Of a stretch of 64,000 nucleotides of DNA, positions 62,021 to 64,000 are shown in pieces. The position numbers and the translations under genes are program-made. Below the pieces are notes generated by a model. The model saw only the letters and a program-made list of their open reading frames with translations, was not told the DNA's origin and searched no databases. The DNA comes from SAR202 cluster bacterium (GTDB lineage Bacteria > Chloroflexota > Dehalococcoidia > Lucifugimonadales > OSU-TB39): NCBI GenBank assembly GCA_009392195.1, contig VFGY01000016.1, positions 1 through 64,000 on the forward strand, written 5' to 3'. Each line of letters opens with the position of its first letter. Positions within the stretch are counted from its first letter, which is position 1.

Positions 62021-62647
62021 TTAAGTATTTAAAAAAGATTCTATAATATGTTCGAAGTTAGGGGGTATATGAGGTCCGAATGGGTCAAACCTAGTTCCTA
62101 AAACCCAATTATGTTCGTCGCTTTCAAAGGCTTCAATTATCCCATTTTCAACTGAATAACAACTTGCCCTTAGGATGTCAGATTTTTCAGTAATTGATAT
62201 TCCGTAAGAGTTTGGTTGCCCGATTCTCATCAATCCAGCATATCCAATTATTGTAGTTAACTTACTTCCAGGTGATATGAAGATGTCCTTCCGTTTCTGA
62301 TTTGATTCGTTTGGGACAACTGGTGGGGTGAATTTAGGATATTTGCCCCCCAATGCCAAATTAATAACATGCATTCCTAGGTTGATTCCTAAAATTGGCA
62401 TGTCATTCATTAAAGCTGATTTTGTAGTTGTGAGTAGGTTGGTTGGTATCTTAAGATCCGAGTTGTTTTCTTTAAGAAAATCTTCTGAACCAGTAATTAT
62501 CAAAGCATCAAAGTTGCTTGTAATTATTGGAGATTTAACTAAATCGTCCCAGAGATTTATGGATACCAATGAAACTTCTTTTAATTTTGAAGATATTATC
62601 TTTGTCTCATTGATTGAAAGAGATAAGATGATAATATTTTTTTCCAA
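62021..62647 (-). CDS. class I glutamine amidotransferase-like protein, catalytic residues apparently lost
   Basis: MPILGINLGMHVINLALGG aligns to the nucleophile elbow of peptidase C26/PuuD-like proteins but has Asn for Cys. Confidence 0.7.
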   Translation of the reverse strand: MEKNIIILSLSINETKIISSKLKEVSLVSINLWDDLVKSPIITSNFDALIITGSEDFLKENNSDLKIPTNLLTTTKSALMNDMPILGINLGMHVINLALGGKYPKFTPPVVPNESNQKRKDIFISPGSKLTTIIGYAGLMRIGQPNSYGISITEKSDILRASCYSVENGIIEAFESDEHNWVLGTRFDPFGPHIPPNFEHIIESFLNT

Positions 62648-62707
62648 CTATCGGTCCTGTTTATGACAAATAAATTGCAAATTTGAGTACATGCTTGACA
62701 ATGGATA

Positions 62708-63598
62708 TTACGGTCTAACAAATAAGAGGGATAAAATCTTTTCTGAGGATATGATATGCCTATTTAATTTTAAAGCTTTGGGGTCAATACCTAACGATAA
62801 CCCCAACATTTGAGGTAGATGTAAAATAGGAAGGCCTATTGTATGACCAGCAGCTTTTGAGGCTTGAGGTTGATATCCGTCAAGATTTAGGTGGCATAAT
62901 GGGCAGGGTGTGACCATAGCATCAGCACCATTATTTTTGGCCTCATCTGTATGCTTTGCAACCATGTTTACTGAATTTGATTCATTTATCATTAGTATAG
63001 GAAAACCACAGCAAAGGTTTTTGCCAGTAAAATCAGTAACTTCTGCTCCAACAGCTTCAATTATTGTTTCAAGAGAAGTTTCTCTTTCTGGGTGTCCTGA
63101 AAAGTCTAATGCAGTACTTGGTCTAACAATATAACAACCATAAAATGGAGCAAATTTTAATCCTTTCAGCGGATGTTTGACTAATGATTTAAGTTTGTCT
63201 ATCCCGATGTCTTCAATTATCGCCCATAGCAGGTGCTTCGGTTCTAGATTGCCACTGTATTCTAAACCTTCTTCAGCTAATGACTCGTTGATTTCTTTGA
63301 GGTATTCTGGATTGTCTTTCATCCGTTTGTTTGCTTGGGACATTACTCCTTGGCAAGTACTACAGATAGTAAGTAGAGGATTGCCTGACTTTTCTGCTAA
63401 TGCAAAATTTCTAGCATTTAGCGTGTCTCCAAGTTTTTGGTTTTTTTCTTGTAGTATTCCCGAACCAGTACAAGAGGCTCCTTTCATAGATTCATAATCA
63501 AGCTCTATTCCTAAAATAGAACAGACTTCCATTGTTGATACAAATAATTCAGGGCATGCACCTCTTGAGACACATCCAGGGAAAAATGCATATTTCAT
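62708..63598 (-). CDS. CCG-domain Cys-rich protein (heterodisulfide reductase B / SdhE-like)
   Basis: FFPGCVSRGA; CSTCQGVM; NLCCGFP; TPCPLCHLNLDGYQ. Confidence 0.88.
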   Translation of the reverse strand: MKYAFFPGCVSRGACPELFVSTMEVCSILGIELDYESMKGASCTGSGILQEKNQKLGDTLNARNFALAEKSGNPLLTICSTCQGVMSQANKRMKDNPEYLKEINESLAEEGLEYSGNLEPKHLLWAIIEDIGIDKLKSLVKHPLKGLKFAPFYGCYIVRPSTALDFSGHPERETSLETIIEAVGAEVTDFTGKNLCCGFPILMINESNSVNMVAKHTDEAKNNGADAMVTPCPLCHLNLDGYQPQASKAAGHTIGLPILHLPQMLGLSLGIDPKALKLNRHIISSEKILSLLFVRP

Positions 63599-63600
63599 AT

Positions 63601-64000
63601 TTATTTCTCTACTTTTTTGAAAAGATTTTTCACGAATTTTTGATTGGGATTTTTGAAATGTATAGGAGATGGAGCTCGTTTTTTCAATGCAAATCTAAGT
63701 CCTGGAAGCATCAATTTTACGATTTCCTTGATGTTAAATATTCCTTTACTTTCTAGTGGTAATCTGAATTCATCAATCCGACCACTATGTTCAATATGGT
63801 TACTAGCTGCTTTTGCATGTTTGGCACCGTATGTATTATCTAAACCATTAGTTAAAGCTATATCTCTGAGTTCCATTATCCTATCCATTGGGTCGACGCC
63901 TTTAGGACAAACTTCGACGCATTGCATACATCTAGTGCAATCCCAAAATCCGCCATCTTCGTCGTTTAAATCTTTCAACCTATCGATTTTTTTTGAGTCT
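63601..64000 (-). CDS. 4Fe-4S protein, SdhB/HdrC-like C-terminal part, truncated by window edge
   Basis: DCTRCMQCVEVCPKGVDPMDRIMELR; frame open to 64000 (..DSKKIDRLKDLN). Confidence 0.85.
   Translation of the reverse strand, partial: DSKKIDRLKDLNDEDGGFWDCTRCMQCVEVCPKGVDPMDRIMELRDIALTNGLDNTYGAKHAKAASNHIEHSGRIDEFRLPLESKGIFNIKEIVKLMLPGLRFALKKRAPSPIHFKNPNQKFVKNLFKKVEK

Noticed and set aside
1-64000. CRISPR arrays, toxin-antitoxin, phage or transposon signatures
   Set aside because: No regularly spaced repeats, no Cas, integrase or transposase motifs and no flanking inverted repeats seen by eye; a tool-based scan (CRISPRCasFinder, DefenseFinder) would be decisive

Overview
This is an AT-rich, densely packed bacterial chromosomal window with about 60 supported protein-coding genes. 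They include replication (dnaB, DnaD-like, DnaC-like), ribosome and translation (rplI, rpsP, rimM, miaB, gltX, dtd), recombination and repair (ruvC, ruvA, uvrB, radA), NAD (nadA, nadC), purine (purL, purQ), molybdopterin (moaD/moaE), Fe-S assembly (PaaD-like, Mrp-like, A-type carrier, cysteine desulfurase), clpC, aroA, gmk, pepN, acs and larC. RNA genes are tRNA-Ser(GCT), a CAT-anticodon tRNA, and a stand-alone 5S rRNA with its own promoter. Gene content and style suggest an uncultured marine bacterium, possibly Chloroflexota/SAR202-like; this is inference only. I saw no CRISPR array, prophage, transposase or canonical defence island. The most unusual items are: (1) an A-type Fe-S carrier (IscA/ErpA/HesB-like) that lacks the first conserved Cys and carries a 58-residue Gly/Cys/His tail (10 Cys, 4 His) with an internal 28-codon duplication; (2) an unannotated small RNA candidate at about 39260-39359 with a TTGACC-17-TATAAA promoter, a 10-bp terminator stem and an anti-Shine-Dalgarno-like CUCCUCCUU segment; (3) a helicase-loader protein with two tandem complete DnaC-like AAA+ domains; (4) a class I glutamine-amidotransferase-like protein that appears to have lost its whole catalytic triad; (5) an Mrp/ApbC-like ATPase with the CxxC loop deleted; (6) a secreted protein whose signal peptide is only in frame from an AUA codon.
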